Source of the DNA: Sulfurospirillum arsenophilum NBRC 109478
Lineage (GTDB): Bacteria; Campylobacterota; Campylobacteria; Campylobacterales; Sulfurospirillaceae
Direction: 5' to 3'
DNA length: 47,872 bases
NCBI RefSeq assembly: GCF_000813345.1
Contig: NZ_BBQF01000007.1
Coordinates: 1 to 47,872, forward strand
Shown here piece by piece: positions 16,384 through 25,707 of this stretch (within the stretch, counting starts at the first letter, position 1; each line of letters starts with the position of its first letter). The translations under genes were made by a program, and so were the position numbers. The notes under the pieces are model-generated. The model was not told where the DNA came from. It saw only the letters and a program-made list of their open reading frames with translations, and ran no database searches.

Positions 16384-17829
16384 TTACTTACCTTGATTTT
16401 TAAGTGCCGCAATAATCGCAGCAATGTGCTCATGTTTGGTCTCATCTTCTTCGATATCAAGAATGGCATCCAGTGTAAATGTAGGAAGTTTTTTATCAAG
16501 GTACGTGGTGTTAAAGATACCGTTTTTAAAATCTTCATCACGTACAATTTGACGATGTAAGGGGATGTTGGTAGGAATACCAGAGATGATAAATTCATCC
16601 AAAGCACGTCTTGCTTTTCGTACCACACCTTCCCAGTCAAGACCCACAATGATCAATTTTCCAATCATGGAGTCATAATTGGTAGGCACAACATAATCTT
16701 TAAAACCAATGGCATCCAGTCTTACACCTGGGCCTCCTGGTGAAAGATACGTTGTAATGCGACCAGAGGATGGAATAAAGCCATTTTTAGGATCTTCCGC
16801 GTTGATACGAAATTCAATCGCATAACCTCTAAATTTGATATCTTCTTGCATCACAGGAAGTGGTTCACCCTCAGCAATGCGAATCATGCTTTGAACAATG
16901 TCCATACCCGTAATGGCTTCGGTAATCGTGTGTTCTACTTGAACACGGGTATTCATCTCGATAAAGAAGAAATTGTCATCTTCATCAACCAAATACTCAA
17001 CCGTTCCAACGCTCTCATAACCCAATTTGAACATCGCTTTTTTAGAAGCGCGAAGTAACTCATTGCGTACTTTTGGGTTAAGTCTAGGGCTTGGAGCTAT
17101 CTCAACTACTTTTTGATGACGTCTCTGAATTGAACAGTCACGTTCACTTAAGTGAATAACGTTACCGTATTTGTCCGCCATGACTTGAACTTCAATATGG
17201 CGAGGATTTTGAACATATTTTTCAATAAAAGCATCACCTCTACCAAAAAAGCGCTCGGCTTCTTTCGTTGCAGCTTCAAACATAGCCGCAAACTCTTCTT
17301 CTTTTCTGACGATACGCATACCCTTTCCACCACCGCCAAACGCTGCTTTGATGATTACAGGGAAACCAATTTCGTTTGCAACTTTAATCGCTTCGCCAAT
17401 CTGAAGAATAGGTTGGTCTGTACCACCAAGAACAGGTACCCCTACAGCCTTCATAGCAATTTTAGATGCCATTTTGTCACCAAAAAGTGCAATATGATCA
17501 GGTTTTGGACCAATAAAAATAATGTCATGGTCAATACAATACTGTGCAAAATCAGCATTTTCAGATAAAAAGCCATATCCGGGATGAATCGCGTCTGCAC
17601 CAACCTCTTTGGCAAGTGCTACGATATTTTTATAATCCAAATAAACTTCAATAGGATCGCCTTTGAGCAGATAACTCTCATCTGCTTTTCGGACCCAAAC
17701 ACCATTCGCATCAATCGTTGAAAAAACACAAACACTCTTAATCTCCAACTCTTTACATGCTCTAATGATCCTAAGCGCGATCTCTCCGCGATTGGCGATC
17801 AATACCTTTGTGATTTTTCGTGCGTACAC
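16384..17829 (-). CDS. pycA: Biotin carboxylase, pyruvate carboxylase subunit A type
   Basis: 481 residues: about 450 of biotin carboxylase core (N-domain, ATP-grasp, C-domain) plus an acidic C-terminal tail. It carboxylates biotin with ATP and bicarbonate. Motifs seen are HPGYGFLSENADFA, the glycine-rich AAFGGGGKGMRIV, ERDCSIQRRHQKVVE and EMNTRVQVEHTITE. The length with tail matches the C. jejuni subunit that pairs with a separate PycB, so pyruvate carboxylase is favoured over acetyl-CoA carboxylase AccC; the two are hard to tell apart by sequence alone. The start is GTG (17827-17829) with GGGAG 7 nt upstream. It is followed by its own terminator; no carboxyltransferase gene is adjacent. Confidence 0.85.
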   Translation of the reverse strand: MYARKITKVLIANRGEIALRIIRACKELEIKSVCVFSTIDANGVWVRKADESYLLKGDPIEVYLDYKNIVALAKEVGADAIHPGYGFLSENADFAQYCIDHDIIFIGPKPDHIALFGDKMASKIAMKAVGVPVLGGTDQPILQIGEAIKVANEIGFPVIIKAAFGGGGKGMRIVRKEEEFAAMFEAATKEAERFFGRGDAFIEKYVQNPRHIEVQVMADKYGNVIHLSERDCSIQRRHQKVVEIAPSPRLNPKVRNELLRASKKAMFKLGYESVGTVEYLVDEDDNFFFIEMNTRVQVEHTITEAITGMDIVQSMIRIAEGEPLPVMQEDIKFRGYAIEFRINAEDPKNGFIPSSGRITTYLSPGGPGVRLDAIGFKDYVVPTNYDSMIGKLIIVGLDWEGVVRKARRALDEFIISGIPTNIPLHRQIVRDEDFKNGIFNTTYLDKKLPTFTLDAILDIEEDETKHEHIAAIIAALKNQGK

Positions 17830-17860
17830 TTGACAACTCCCACTACAAAATTGAGAATAA

Positions 17861-17866
17861 ATTATA
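17861..17866 (-). promoter_or_regulatory. -10 box (TATAAT) of pycA
   Basis: Perfect TATAAT on the minus strand, 31 nt before the GTG start. Confidence 0.65.
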
Positions 17867-17920
17867 TCACTTAAATATTAAACTAACCTCGGTATTGAAG
17901 ACATAATTTTGACATAACTC

Positions 17921-19780
17921 TTATAGCCAATCTTCGCGCTTCACACTCTCATCAATATCGCGTCCCATACGTTGGTGCAACGCCCAATAATAATCCACAA
18001 ATGCTTTGACATTTTGATCTTTTGGCATATATTGCCCCTCTTCTTTGTTCACAAAACGCTCTAAAAAAAGCTTCGCATCTGCTTTGGCAAGATAGTGTTG
18101 TAAAAGTTCCGTATAGGTTTGAAGATACCATGCTTTGAGTGTTTTATAAGCTTCCTCTGAGAGGTCGATCTCTAGTGTTTTATCAAACTTCAAAATGCCA
18201 CTTTGGAAAAGCCCTGTAAGATGAATCAATCCTTCACAATAGTAAGGCTCAACCTCACCTGTTTTCATCCAGCCAATGAGTCCGATTGAACGCTTGATTA
18301 CATCGCGTAAAAGTGGAAGACTAAGACTTGCATCTTCATCCATAAAGAAAGCCACAAGCCCACCCGTGGTTGCTTTAAACTCTTCAATATTTTTAAAAAC
18401 ACCACTTTGATTCATTCGCGTTTCCGTGTCATGATCCATCCATAAAATATGCCCAAACTCATGCCCAATGGTGCTTACTTCATACACCTGATGCCATAAA
18501 GAAGCTTGGTGAAAAATGATCTCTCGCTCATCATTCATAAATGCTTCGCCTAGAACCTCTTGGTTTATTTTTAAGAAAGGTTTTGCTCTGAGCCCATCTA
18601 AAATATTATCGGCAAAGGCAAAGATTTTTTTGCCAAGTTCTCTACTTACCGTCTCATCATTAGGGACGACTTGTGCGGAAAAAAGACCATTGAATTCTGC
18701 CGCATAAAAAAGAGCGGGACGTCCGATGTAAAGCTGTACGCGCTTAAGATTTGAGAGGACATTTTCTTTTACATGTAAAGCATTTTCTCCATTTTGATCC
18801 AAAAGGCGGATGAACATTTTGAGAATGCGCTCAAACGTCCCATAAGCACCTTTGTTTTCAGGATTAGAAACCCTCACATCCCACTCGAGGGCAACTGCTT
18901 TTTTATAGTGATCTTCATAGTATTCCAAAGGATGTCCGATCTGAATCGGTGCGGTGATTTTCATCCATTTTCGATCCACTTCAGCCCATTTTGCAATTAG
19001 CTCACGTCTATCTTCTTCACCAAAAGCGTCATCGAGCGCTTTAAAATAATCAATGTAAAATGCTTTTTGATCCCAATCAGGATCTTCCATCTCGGAGAGA
19101 TCATCGCATAAGCTCTGCAAGGCATTTCGGACGTGTTGAACCTCTTTAACAAATGCTGTTGCATAGGCTTTTGCTATATAACCACCCTCTACTTTTTCCA
19201 AAACAGAATAAGATCTATCGCCATCTTGCCCTGATGGGTCTGGGTCAAGCAAACCTTTTACATGTAACATTTGTGCAATAGCTTCGTGATCTTTGCTATA
19301 TTCAAGTTCTAAAAGTGGATTGATCGTATTGATGATGTGTTCAGTCCAGTGTGATTGCCATGTGCTCATTGCTATGCCAATCTCGTGGATTCCACGCAAA
19401 ATACGACGGTAAAAAGGAGAGAAAAGCCACTCTTTGTCCACTTGGGAAAGGAGTTCACCATGAGCTTTAAGGTAAAATTCTTTCACCCACACATAAGCTT
19501 TTTCTTTCGCCAAAGAGATAAAAACCTCATCTTTGCCCTCTTTTTCAAGTGCTTGAACCATCTGTTCATCGCGAAGATTAATCAAACGTGTAAGGGCGGC
19601 TACTCTGTTTTCACGGATACATGAAAGCTCAATGCTTACCAAAAAAGCATCAATAAATGCTTCAATACGCTCATCATAATTTTCGGATTCTACAATACTA
19701 AAGTAACTCCCCAATGCTCTTTGGCGTTCGCCCAAAAGATCGTAAAACCGCTGTAAATCGTTTTCAAATTTCTGACTCAT
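17921..19780 (-). CDS. ciaB: CiaB-like protein with a zinc metallopeptidase motif
   Basis: 619 residues, close to the roughly 610 of Campylobacter invasion antigen B. The chain is helical and acidic, has no signal peptide, and carries the metal motif STIGHEFGHILW near residue 440 (HExxH form), with a possible third ligand in NIEEFKATTGG about 28 residues later. By sequence it is a cytoplasmic metallopeptidase; the invasion role named in Campylobacter need not apply in a free-living organism. The ATG at 19778-19780 follows GAGAGAG at usable spacing and is preferred to the GTG six bases upstream. Exact and near TTTACATGTAAA copies lie inside the gene. Confidence 0.75.
   Translation of the reverse strand: MSQKFENDLQRFYDLLGERQRALGSYFSIVESENYDERIEAFIDAFLVSIELSCIRENRVAALTRLINLRDEQMVQALEKEGKDEVFISLAKEKAYVWVKEFYLKAHGELLSQVDKEWLFSPFYRRILRGIHEIGIAMSTWQSHWTEHIINTINPLLELEYSKDHEAIAQMLHVKGLLDPDPSGQDGDRSYSVLEKVEGGYIAKAYATAFVKEVQHVRNALQSLCDDLSEMEDPDWDQKAFYIDYFKALDDAFGEEDRRELIAKWAEVDRKWMKITAPIQIGHPLEYYEDHYKKAVALEWDVRVSNPENKGAYGTFERILKMFIRLLDQNGENALHVKENVLSNLKRVQLYIGRPALFYAAEFNGLFSAQVVPNDETVSRELGKKIFAFADNILDGLRAKPFLKINQEVLGEAFMNDEREIIFHQASLWHQVYEVSTIGHEFGHILWMDHDTETRMNQSGVFKNIEEFKATTGGLVAFFMDEDASLSLPLLRDVIKRSIGLIGWMKTGEVEPYYCEGLIHLTGLFQSGILKFDKTLEIDLSEEAYKTLKAWYLQTYTELLQHYLAKADAKLFLERFVNKEEGQYMPKDQNVKAFVDYYWALHQRMGRDIDESVKREDWL
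18768..18779. repeat. Exact TTTACATGTAAA palindrome inside ciaB
   Basis: Exact copy in coding sequence, giving the residues LHVKE on the minus strand. A one-mismatch copy lies at 19257-19268. Confidence 0.8.
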
Positions 19781-19812
19781 TTTCACTCTCTCATTTTTTT
19801 GTATTTTTTAAG

Positions 19813-19818
19813 TATAAT
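19813..19818 (+). promoter_or_regulatory. -10 box (TATAAT), divergent promoter of the PilZ gene and ciaB
   Basis: TATAAT on the plus strand, with TATACT-like sequence for ciaB over the same bases on the minus strand. The plus-strand transcript would have a leader of about 125 nt before the gene at 19952. Confidence 0.55.
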
Positions 19819-19843
19819 TTTATCTCCCCTTATAGCATGAAGA

Positions 19844-19897
19844 GATTAACTATTACCTTAAGCATGAGCGTTGCCTCATGATTTATGGTAAATAATC
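19844..19897 (+). other. Structured leader RNA of the PilZ gene
   Basis: Three stacked stems: GATTA (19844) with TAATC (19897), TTACC (19853) with GGTAA (19891), and CATGAG (19863) with CTCATG (19880) around a 6-nt loop. It lies between the TATAAT at 19813 and the start codon and ends 54 nt before the ATG. Confidence 0.45.
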
Positions 19898-19951
19898 TTG
19901 ATCAAAAAATATCGGGATTTGAGATGATCTACACGCTTGAAAGGAAATAGT

Positions 19952-21079
19952 ATGACCAGTCGTTATGAGTCCATTAACACCTATCTAAATCGAGGAATTA
20001 TTGAAGCCAATATTGCCTATGCAAAAATGCATCAAACCTCTTTTTCGATTGTTAAATTTGGATTTGAAGTCGATCTTGAAGATGGCTTTTTCTTTAAAGA
20101 TTTGATCACGTTTATTCATACTGAACTAGGTTTTCACACGCTATTACAACAAGGAACGGATGCCTTTTTGATTATCTTGCGCGATATTAAAATTCATCGT
20201 GCCAAAAAAGTGCTCAAAAAGTTAGAGCATAACATCAAGCAAAATTTTAAAATAGATCTAAAGCACATTGGTCTAACCCTTTTTGATGCCACAGATTCTT
20301 ATAAAAGTTTACTCGATCGCTTGGATAAATACTACGTTATGTCACGTCTTTCTTCCCGTAAAAAGATCTTTTACGGCACGCTTGATTTTGACTTTTACGA
20401 GACACAAAATAAAAATGATGTCTTAGCCTCTATCTTACGCAAAGACAAAACAGTTACGCTCTACAATCTCTACAATGGCATACCCATTAAAGAAGAGGCA
20501 GAGATCGCTAAATTTGATGAAGGCATCGCCCAAATTAAGATCACAACACCTAAGATTTTGTACTACACCAAAGAGAATTTCACCTTTATACAACACGACA
20601 AAATTCCAAGCATTATTAAAGCAAGAATTATTAAAGTCGATCCTGAAAAATCACTTGTTGTTCTATCCAATTTAGAGTTTTTAGATGCTTCTCCAATGGA
20701 CCGTATTTATACGAGGGTTCAGCCTCTAAGACCTATTAATGCAACTATCCTCATCAATAAAACCAGGCTGATGGATGGTACCATTGACACCATTTCAGAG
20801 AACTCTGTGGTTTTACATGTAAAGCTGGAAGACGTCGAAAAAATCTTGCATCAAGACCTCCTTAAAAAAGAGTTTGACATCACGTTTCAAATCCCAACGG
20901 AAAAAGGATTTTTAGCACCCATCTCTTCAAAAGCAACCATCTTTAGCATCGTTAATGAAACCATCGTGCTTAACATCCAACCCAATACGTTTATGAAATC
21001 CAAAATCAAACAGTTTGTTATTATGCGTCAAAATGCCCTTTTAGTTGACCTTAGACAACAGCTAAAACATCTGAGCTAA
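19952..21079 (+). CDS. PilZ-domain protein with degenerate GGDEF-like N-terminus
   Basis: 375 residues from the ATG at 19952, which has AAGGAAA upstream; the earlier in-frame TTG was rejected. Residues 1-150 look like a degenerate nucleotide-cyclase fold without GGDEF. Residues 165-245 resemble a YcgR-type N-terminal barrel. Residues 250-370 resemble PilZ, with RIYTR (RxxxR) at 251-255; the second motif is only partial (DTISENS at 279-285), so cyclic-di-GMP binding is likely but not certain. No membrane segment. It stands alone behind a structured leader. An exact TTTACATGTAAA at 20812-20823 encodes part of LHVKLED. Confidence 0.7.
   Translation: MTSRYESINTYLNRGIIEANIAYAKMHQTSFSIVKFGFEVDLEDGFFFKDLITFIHTELGFHTLLQQGTDAFLIILRDIKIHRAKKVLKKLEHNIKQNFKIDLKHIGLTLFDATDSYKSLLDRLDKYYVMSRLSSRKKIFYGTLDFDFYETQNKNDVLASILRKDKTVTLYNLYNGIPIKEEAEIAKFDEGIAQIKITTPKILYYTKENFTFIQHDKIPSIIKARIIKVDPEKSLVVLSNLEFLDASPMDRIYTRVQPLRPINATILINKTRLMDGTIDTISENSVVLHVKLEDVEKILHQDLLKKEFDITFQIPTEKGFLAPISSKATIFSIVNETIVLNIQPNTFMKSKIKQFVIMRQNALLVDLRQQLKHLS
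20812..20823. repeat. Exact TTTACATGTAAA palindrome inside the PilZ gene
   Basis: Exact copy in coding sequence, giving LHVK. Confidence 0.8.
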
Positions 21080-21300
21080 GAGGCTTCGCGCTAACATCAG
21101 CCAAAGTGAACAACTATTAATAAACATTTGATGCGTAAAATTAATGAAGAAAAAGCTATGATTATAAGACTATTCTATACAAGGTGAGCTAAAACTCAAT
21201 GTAGTGTGGCTTCAACCGATCCATTATCTGCTCTTAACTATAGATCAACCGCTGTGACACAATGTCCATTTTTTGATAATCAAAAGGAAACCCAAATTTT

Positions 21301-22554
21301 ATGTTATTTTCACAATTAAATCTTAGTGAACCCATTTTAAAAGCAATTCAAGATGAAGGCTACACAACCCCAACTCCCGTGCAAGAAAAAGCTATTCCTC
21401 CTATCTTAGAGGGTCGCGACATGCTTGCGGGTGCTCAAACAGGAACAGGAAAAACCGCTGGTTTTACCCTTCCGATCTTAGAATTACTCTCTAAAAAACC
21501 TCACAGTAAAGCTAAACCACTTCTTCGTGTACTCATCCTCACACCTACTCGAGAGCTTGCCGCGCAAGTTGGGGAAAGTGTTAAAGCGTATGGTAAATAC
21601 TTACCCTTTAAAAGTGCCGTTATTTTTGGAGGCGTTGGCATTCATCCCCAAATTCAAACCATGCGTGCAGGCATTGATATTCTTGTTGCAACGCCGGGTC
21701 GTTTGTTAGACCACATTTCACAAGGCACGATTGATCTTAGACATATCGATACGTTTGTTCTCGATGAAGCCGATCGCATGCTTGATATGGGATTTATCAA
21801 AGATATTCGCCGTGTCATTTCTCTACTCCCTGCAAAACGTCAAAACCTGCTCTTTTCAGCGACCTACTCCGATGACATCAAAAAACTCTGTGAGTCGATC
21901 TTGAAAAATCCAGCAATTGTCGAAGTAGCACGTCGTAATACCTCCAGTGAACTCGTGAATCAACGTGTCATTATGGTGGATTGTAAACGCAAAACGGCAC
22001 TTTTGGGCAAACTAATCAATGAGAATAAATGGGAGCAAGTACTGGTCTTTACACGCACCAAACACCATGCCAATAAAGTCTCTGAGTACCTTGCCAAAAT
22101 CGGTATCAGTTCAGCCGCCATTCACGGAAACAAAAGCCAGAGTGCGCGAACCAAGGCTTTGAGCGATTTTAAAAATGGCTCGATTAAAGTACTCGCGGCT
22201 ACAGATATCGCAGCACGTGGTCTGGACATCGACCAACTCCCACATGTCGTCAATCTTGAACTGCCAAACATTGCGGAAGACTATGTTCACCGTATCGGAA
22301 GAACTGGGCGCGCAGGCAATAATGGTGAAGCCATCTCTTTGGTATGCGTGGATGAGCATGATTACTTACGTGGTATTGAAAAACTGATCAACAAAAAGTT
22401 TGAGCGTGAAATCGTCGAAGGCTTTGAGCCTGATCCTAACATCAAAGCAGAACCAATTCAGCAAGGTCGTGGATCAAAACCACAAGGTCAACCAAGACGC
22501 AGAGACAATGCGCCTCGTGAATACGTCGAGAAAAGAAGAGAACGACAGCGATGA
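21301..22554 (+). CDS. rhlE: DEAD-box RNA helicase, RhlE type
   Basis: 417 residues with every helicase motif in order: Q-motif (TPVQEKAIP), AQTGTGKT at 45-52, [20 protein letters not shown] in [36 protein letters not shown] and [10 protein letters not shown]. The short basic tail ([16 protein letters not shown]) is RhlE-like. It unwinds RNA duplexes with ATP, probably in ribosome assembly, mRNA decay or cold adaptation. AAGGAAA lies 12 nt before the ATG. The 221-bp upstream gap holds A/T-rich promoter-like sequence but no clear structure. Its stop overlaps the next start (ATGA). Confidence 0.93.
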   Translation: MLFSQLNLSEPILKAIQDEGYTTPTPVQEKAIPPILEGRDMLAGAQTGTGKTAGFTLPILELLSKKPHSKAKPLLRVLILTPTRELAAQVGESVKAYGKYLPFKSAVIFGGVGIHPQIQTMRAGIDILVATPGRLLDHISQGTIDLRHIDTFVLDEADRMLDMGFIKDIRRVISLLPAKRQNLLFSATYSDDIKKLCESILKNPAIVEVARRNTSSELVNQRVIMVDCKRKTALLGKLINENKWEQVLVFTRTKHHANKVSEYLAKIGISSAAIHGNKSQSARTKALSDFKNGSIKVLAATDIAARGLDIDQLPHVVNLELPNIAEDYVHRIGRTGRAGNNGEAISLVCVDEHDYLRGIEKLINKKFEREIVEGFEPDPNIKAEPIQQGRGSKPQGQPRRRDNAPREYVEKRRERQR

Positions 22555-23006
22555 TGATCTACGTCGATGCCGATGCCTTTCCCAATACGCTCAAAGAAAT
22601 TCTTCTTCGAGCGGTCTTTAAACGCGGCATCACGACCCATTTTATTGCCAATAAAAAAATACCGCTTCAAGACTCACCTCTCCTTACGATGATTATCGTA
22701 GCGCAAGGGGCAGATGAGGCGGATCACTACATCGTCGAACACGCGGAAAGCTCAGACTTGGTTATAACCGCTGACATCCCTTTAGCTGACAGGCTGGTCA
22801 GCAAAGGTGTCCTTGCCCTTGATCCTAGAGGCACGATTTACGATGAGAGCAACATCAAAAGTCTGCTCGCCATGCGCAATCTTATGCAAGAGCTCAGAGA
22901 TGCTGGAGAGATCACTGGAGGGCCTAGTGCCATCGGTGAAAAACAAAAAAGAGCCTTTGCAGATGCGCTGAACGCCCTCTTACAAAAAATTCCTACGAAA
23001 CGCTAA
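22551..23006 (+). CDS. YaiI/YqxD family protein (UPF0178)
   Basis: 151 residues of the UPF0178/DUF188 family. The N-terminal IYVDADAFP, the [12 protein letters not shown] segment with conserved acids, and the C-terminal [20 protein letters not shown] signature are diagnostic. The fold is related to PIN-like nucleases through its acidic residues, but no activity is established, so nuclease function is inference. Two ATGs (22551, 22554) are possible; both overlap the helicase stop, so the genes are translationally coupled. An exact TTTACATGTAAA follows 5 bp after the stop. Confidence 0.88.
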   Translation: MMIYVDADAFPNTLKEILLRAVFKRGITTHFIANKKIPLQDSPLLTMIIVAQGADEADHYIVEHAESSDLVITADIPLADRLVSKGVLALDPRGTIYDESNIKSLLAMRNLMQELRDAGEITGGPSAIGEKQKRAFADALNALLQKIPTKR

Positions 23007-23010
23007 CCTC

Positions 23011-23022
23011 TTTACATGTAAA
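23011..23022. repeat. Exact TTTACATGTAAA palindrome between yaiI and the nine-gene operon
   Basis: Intergenic exact copy, the last before the accessory region. It lies 30 bp upstream of the regulated promoter at 23052. Confidence 0.8.
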
Positions 23023-23051
23023 TCTCTCAAAACTTTTTTCCCATCTCCATT

Positions 23052-23116
23052 TTTGCAGAATTAGGCAATGATATTACACTATCGTTCTATCGTAAAATCC
23101 TACTTCGTTTTATAAT
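23052..23116 (+). promoter_or_regulatory. Regulated promoter A of the nine-gene operon
   Basis: TTTGCAGAAT at 23052, AGGCAAT following, ATCGTTCTA at 23081-23089, and TATAAT at 23111-23116. The same boxes with the same internal spacing occur at 30682, 32052, 35155 (minus) and 41949 (minus). ATCGTTCTA overlaps the -35 position, as expected for an activator that replaces a -35 element. Probably bound by the AraC protein at 29707. Confidence 0.8.
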
Positions 23117-23149
23117 TTCATCAACATATTATTCATGGAGATGATTTCA

Positions 23150-24151
23150 ATGCACTATAAAACGATAGGCAAAACAGATGCTAAAGTTTCAAGCATAGGG
23201 CTGGGCTGTATGGGAATGAGCGCTGCGTATGGAGATCGTGATGATGCGCAGAGCCTTGCAACACTGCACCGTGCACTCGATCTTGGTATCAACTTTTGGG
23301 ACACTGCGGATATTTACGCCAATGGAGCCAATGAAGAGCTTATCTCCAAAGTGCTTGTGGAAAACCGCGATAAAATTTTCATCGCCACCAAGTTTGGGTT
23401 TCGCATGCGTAACAATGAAGGCGACTCTTTTGTCGGTGGCGACATCTATATTGATGGCTCACCAAAACATATTAAACACGCTGTTGAAGAGAGCCTTAAA
23501 AGACTTAGAACCGATGTGATTGATCTTTACTATGCGCATCGCATTGATCCAAATATTCCCGTTGAAGAGACCATAGGAGCTATGGCGGAACTGGTTAAAG
23601 AAGGCAAAGTCAAATATTTGGGGCTTAGTGAATGCACCGCCGATGATCTTAAAAGAGCACATGCGACTCATCCCATCACCGCGCTTCAAAGTGAATACTC
23701 CCTCCTCACACGGGATGTCGAAAAAGAGATACTTCCTCTCACGAAAGAGCTAGGCGTAACGTTCGTACCCTTTGCGCCACTGAGTCGTGGGCTTATCACC
23801 AATACGCTGGAAGTAAGTACGCTTGAAAGTAACGATTTTCGTAAAAACTTACCTCGTTACAATGGTGAATATTTAGAAAACAATCAAAAACTATCCACAG
23901 CTTTTAGCGACTTTGCACAAAGTAAAAACTGCACGCCTGCACAACTTGCCATCACTTGGGTTATGGCGCAAAGTGATAATATCATCCCCATCCCTGGCAC
24001 GAAAAAATGCAAATACTTAGAAGAAAATGCTGGTGCCGTGGATGTTATGCTAAATGCAGCAGACTTAGCAATCATTGAAGGAATAATGAAGCAATACCCT
24101 AATATTGGACCTCGCTACAGTGACCGTGAAAATAAATTTGTAAAGAAGTAA
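23150..24151 (+). CDS. Aldo/keto reductase
   Basis: 333 residues from the ATG at 23150, which has GGAG 9 nt upstream; a longer frame from 23135 lacks a ribosome site. A TIM-barrel NADPH reductase of the AKR12/13 type with the complete catalytic set Asp51, Tyr56, Lys81 and His130, and the C-terminal nucleotide segment [20 protein letters not shown]. No signal peptide, so cytoplasmic. It probably reduces reactive aldehydes or ketones. First gene of a nine-gene operon driven by promoter A; the next gene starts 4 bp later. Related to the Tat-exported enzyme at 35247-36413. Confidence 0.92.
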   Translation: MHYKTIGKTDAKVSSIGLGCMGMSAAYGDRDDAQSLATLHRALDLGINFWDTADIYANGANEELISKVLVENRDKIFIATKFGFRMRNNEGDSFVGGDIYIDGSPKHIKHAVEESLKRLRTDVIDLYYAHRIDPNIPVEETIGAMAELVKEGKVKYLGLSECTADDLKRAHATHPITALQSEYSLLTRDVEKEILPLTKELGVTFVPFAPLSRGLITNTLEVSTLESNDFRKNLPRYNGEYLENNQKLSTAFSDFAQSKNCTPAQLAITWVMAQSDNIIPIPGTKKCKYLEENAGAVDVMLNAADLAIIEGIMKQYPNIGPRYSDRENKFVKK

Positions 24152-24155
24152 AACG

Positions 24156-24620
24156 ATGAAATCTATAACTATTCTGGGGCTAGTAACCTCATTGGTTTTA
24201 ACATGTGCTGTTGCGGAAGAAAGCCAGAGCATTACAAAAGCTGGAACGCAAGCTTCTATCAAAGGTTCCAGTGAATACTTCACGGGAAATGTTCGTGTCG
24301 ACCCTCTCTTTCCTGTGACAGAAGCATCCCCGTTTTCAGGGGCTTATGTCACCTTTGAACCAGGAGCGCGTTCGTTTTGGCATGTTCATCCCTCAGGACA
24401 GCATCTCGTTGTAACTTCAGGTATGGGGTGGACGCAAGAGGTCGGAAAACCAAAAGTGGAAGTCAAAGAGGGCGATGTTATTTGGTGTCCTCCCGGTGTC
24501 AAACACTGGCATGGTGCAACTACAACATCTTCTATGACCCATATGGCACTTACAGGAACACTCAATGGCAAAAATGTTGAATGGCTAGAAGCCGTTTTGG
24601 ATGAGCAATATAAACACTAA
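24156..24620 (+). CDS. Exported cupin, manganese hydroxynitrile-lyase-like family
   Basis: 154 residues: a signal peptide (1-20, ending CAVA) and one cupin barrel. The segments TGNVRVDPLF, VTFEPGARSFWHVHPSGQ and PPGVKHWHGAT match the small cupin family that includes the manganese hydroxynitrile lyase of Granulicella. The metal ligands are present: His76, His78, Gln82 and His117. In gene clusters the family usually accompanies carboxymuconolactone decarboxylase-like and aldo/keto reductase genes, as here, so its natural substrate is probably a small reactive carbonyl or hydroperoxide rather than a cyanohydrin. This copy should act in the periplasm. Confidence 0.85.
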   Translation: MKSITILGLVTSLVLTCAVAEESQSITKAGTQASIKGSSEYFTGNVRVDPLFPVTEASPFSGAYVTFEPGARSFWHVHPSGQHLVVTSGMGWTQEVGKPKVEVKEGDVIWCPPGVKHWHGATTTSSMTHMALTGTLNGKNVEWLEAVLDEQYKH

Positions 24621-24635
24621 CAAGAAAGAGTCATC

Positions 24636-25697
24636 ATGCATTATGTCAAAAAAACATCATTTATGTTAGCAATCATTTTTAATCTTTTAACAGGAGTTAC
24701 TATGGCAGCCGATTACAAACAAAATCCATTTACCCTCACCTATAATGGGGCTATCAAAGAAAATATCAAAGGCAAAGTTAACATTCATCCCTTAACCTAT
24801 AAACTAAACGGCATTGAAATTGCCGCCAACGTCTACACACCAGCCAATTATGATCCTTCTAAAAAGTATCCTGCTGTTGTCGTTGCCCATCCAAATGGGG
24901 GTGTCAAAGAACAAGTAGCGGGTTTGTATGCCCAACGCCTCGCTGAACAAGGTTATATTACTATTGCTTCAGATGCTGCTTATCAAGGCGCTAGTGGAGG
25001 ACAACCACGCAACGTGGATAAGCCAGCCAACAGAGTAGAAGACATCCACGGTATGGCTGATTTTATCACTCATTATGCTGGTGTTGATGCCAATCGTTTG
25101 GGACTTCTTGGTATCTGCGGTGGTGGTGGATACTCATTGGAAGCAGCAAAAACAGATAAACGTTTCCATGCCATTGCAACACTCAGTATGTTTAATTCAG
25201 GCATCGTTCGAAAAAACGGTTATCTTGACTCTCAAATCGACACAATCCAAGCCAGATTAAAACAAGCAAGTGACGCTAGAGCACAAGAAGTTGCTGGTGG
25301 AAAGGTACTCTATATTGCTGATACTATACCAACCGATGAGCAAGTTGCAAAAATGCCTTATGATTTGTATCGTGAAGGTTTTGAGTATTACTTCAAAACA
25401 CATGCGCATCCAAACTCAACGTTTAAATATACAATGAGTAGTTTACTGGATCTTATGATTTTTGATGCGACAGCTAACATGGATCTCATCAACCAACCAC
25501 TTTTAATGATCGCTGGAGATAAAGCAGATTCGCTCTATATGACTTTAGAAGCTTTTCAAAAAGCACACAATACACAAAGTAAAGAGCTCTTCTTAATCAA
25601 AAATGCTACGCATATTCAAACATACTTTATACCAGAATATGTCAACCAAGCTATGGGAAAATTGACCGAATTTTTTGAAAAAACACTCGCTAAGTAA
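24636..25697 (+). CDS. Exported alpha/beta hydrolase, dienelactone-hydrolase-like
   Basis: 353 residues with a signal peptide (hydrophobic 8-22, ending MAA). The hydrolase fold shows an oxyanion strand (VVVAHPNGG, 82-89) and the nucleophile elbow GICGGG with Cys161 in place of the usual Ser, as in dienelactone hydrolases. A late Asp (AGDKADS) and His (NATHIQTYF) can complete the triad. It resembles the YcjY family of uncharacterised hydrolases. It should act in the periplasm, alongside the exported cupin encoded 15 bp upstream. Substrate unknown. The start ATG follows AAGAAAGAG. Confidence 0.85.
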   Translation: MHYVKKTSFMLAIIFNLLTGVTMAADYKQNPFTLTYNGAIKENIKGKVNIHPLTYKLNGIEIAANVYTPANYDPSKKYPAVVVAHPNGGVKEQVAGLYAQRLAEQGYITIASDAAYQGASGGQPRNVDKPANRVEDIHGMADFITHYAGVDANRLGLLGICGGGGYSLEAAKTDKRFHAIATLSMFNSGIVRKNGYLDSQIDTIQARLKQASDARAQEVAGGKVLYIADTIPTDEQVAKMPYDLYREGFEYYFKTHAHPNSTFKYTMSSLLDLMIFDATANMDLINQPLLMIAGDKADSLYMTLEAFQKAHNTQSKELFLIKNATHIQTYFIPEYVNQAMGKLTEFFEKTLAK

Positions 25698-25707
25698 AGG
25701 AATAATC

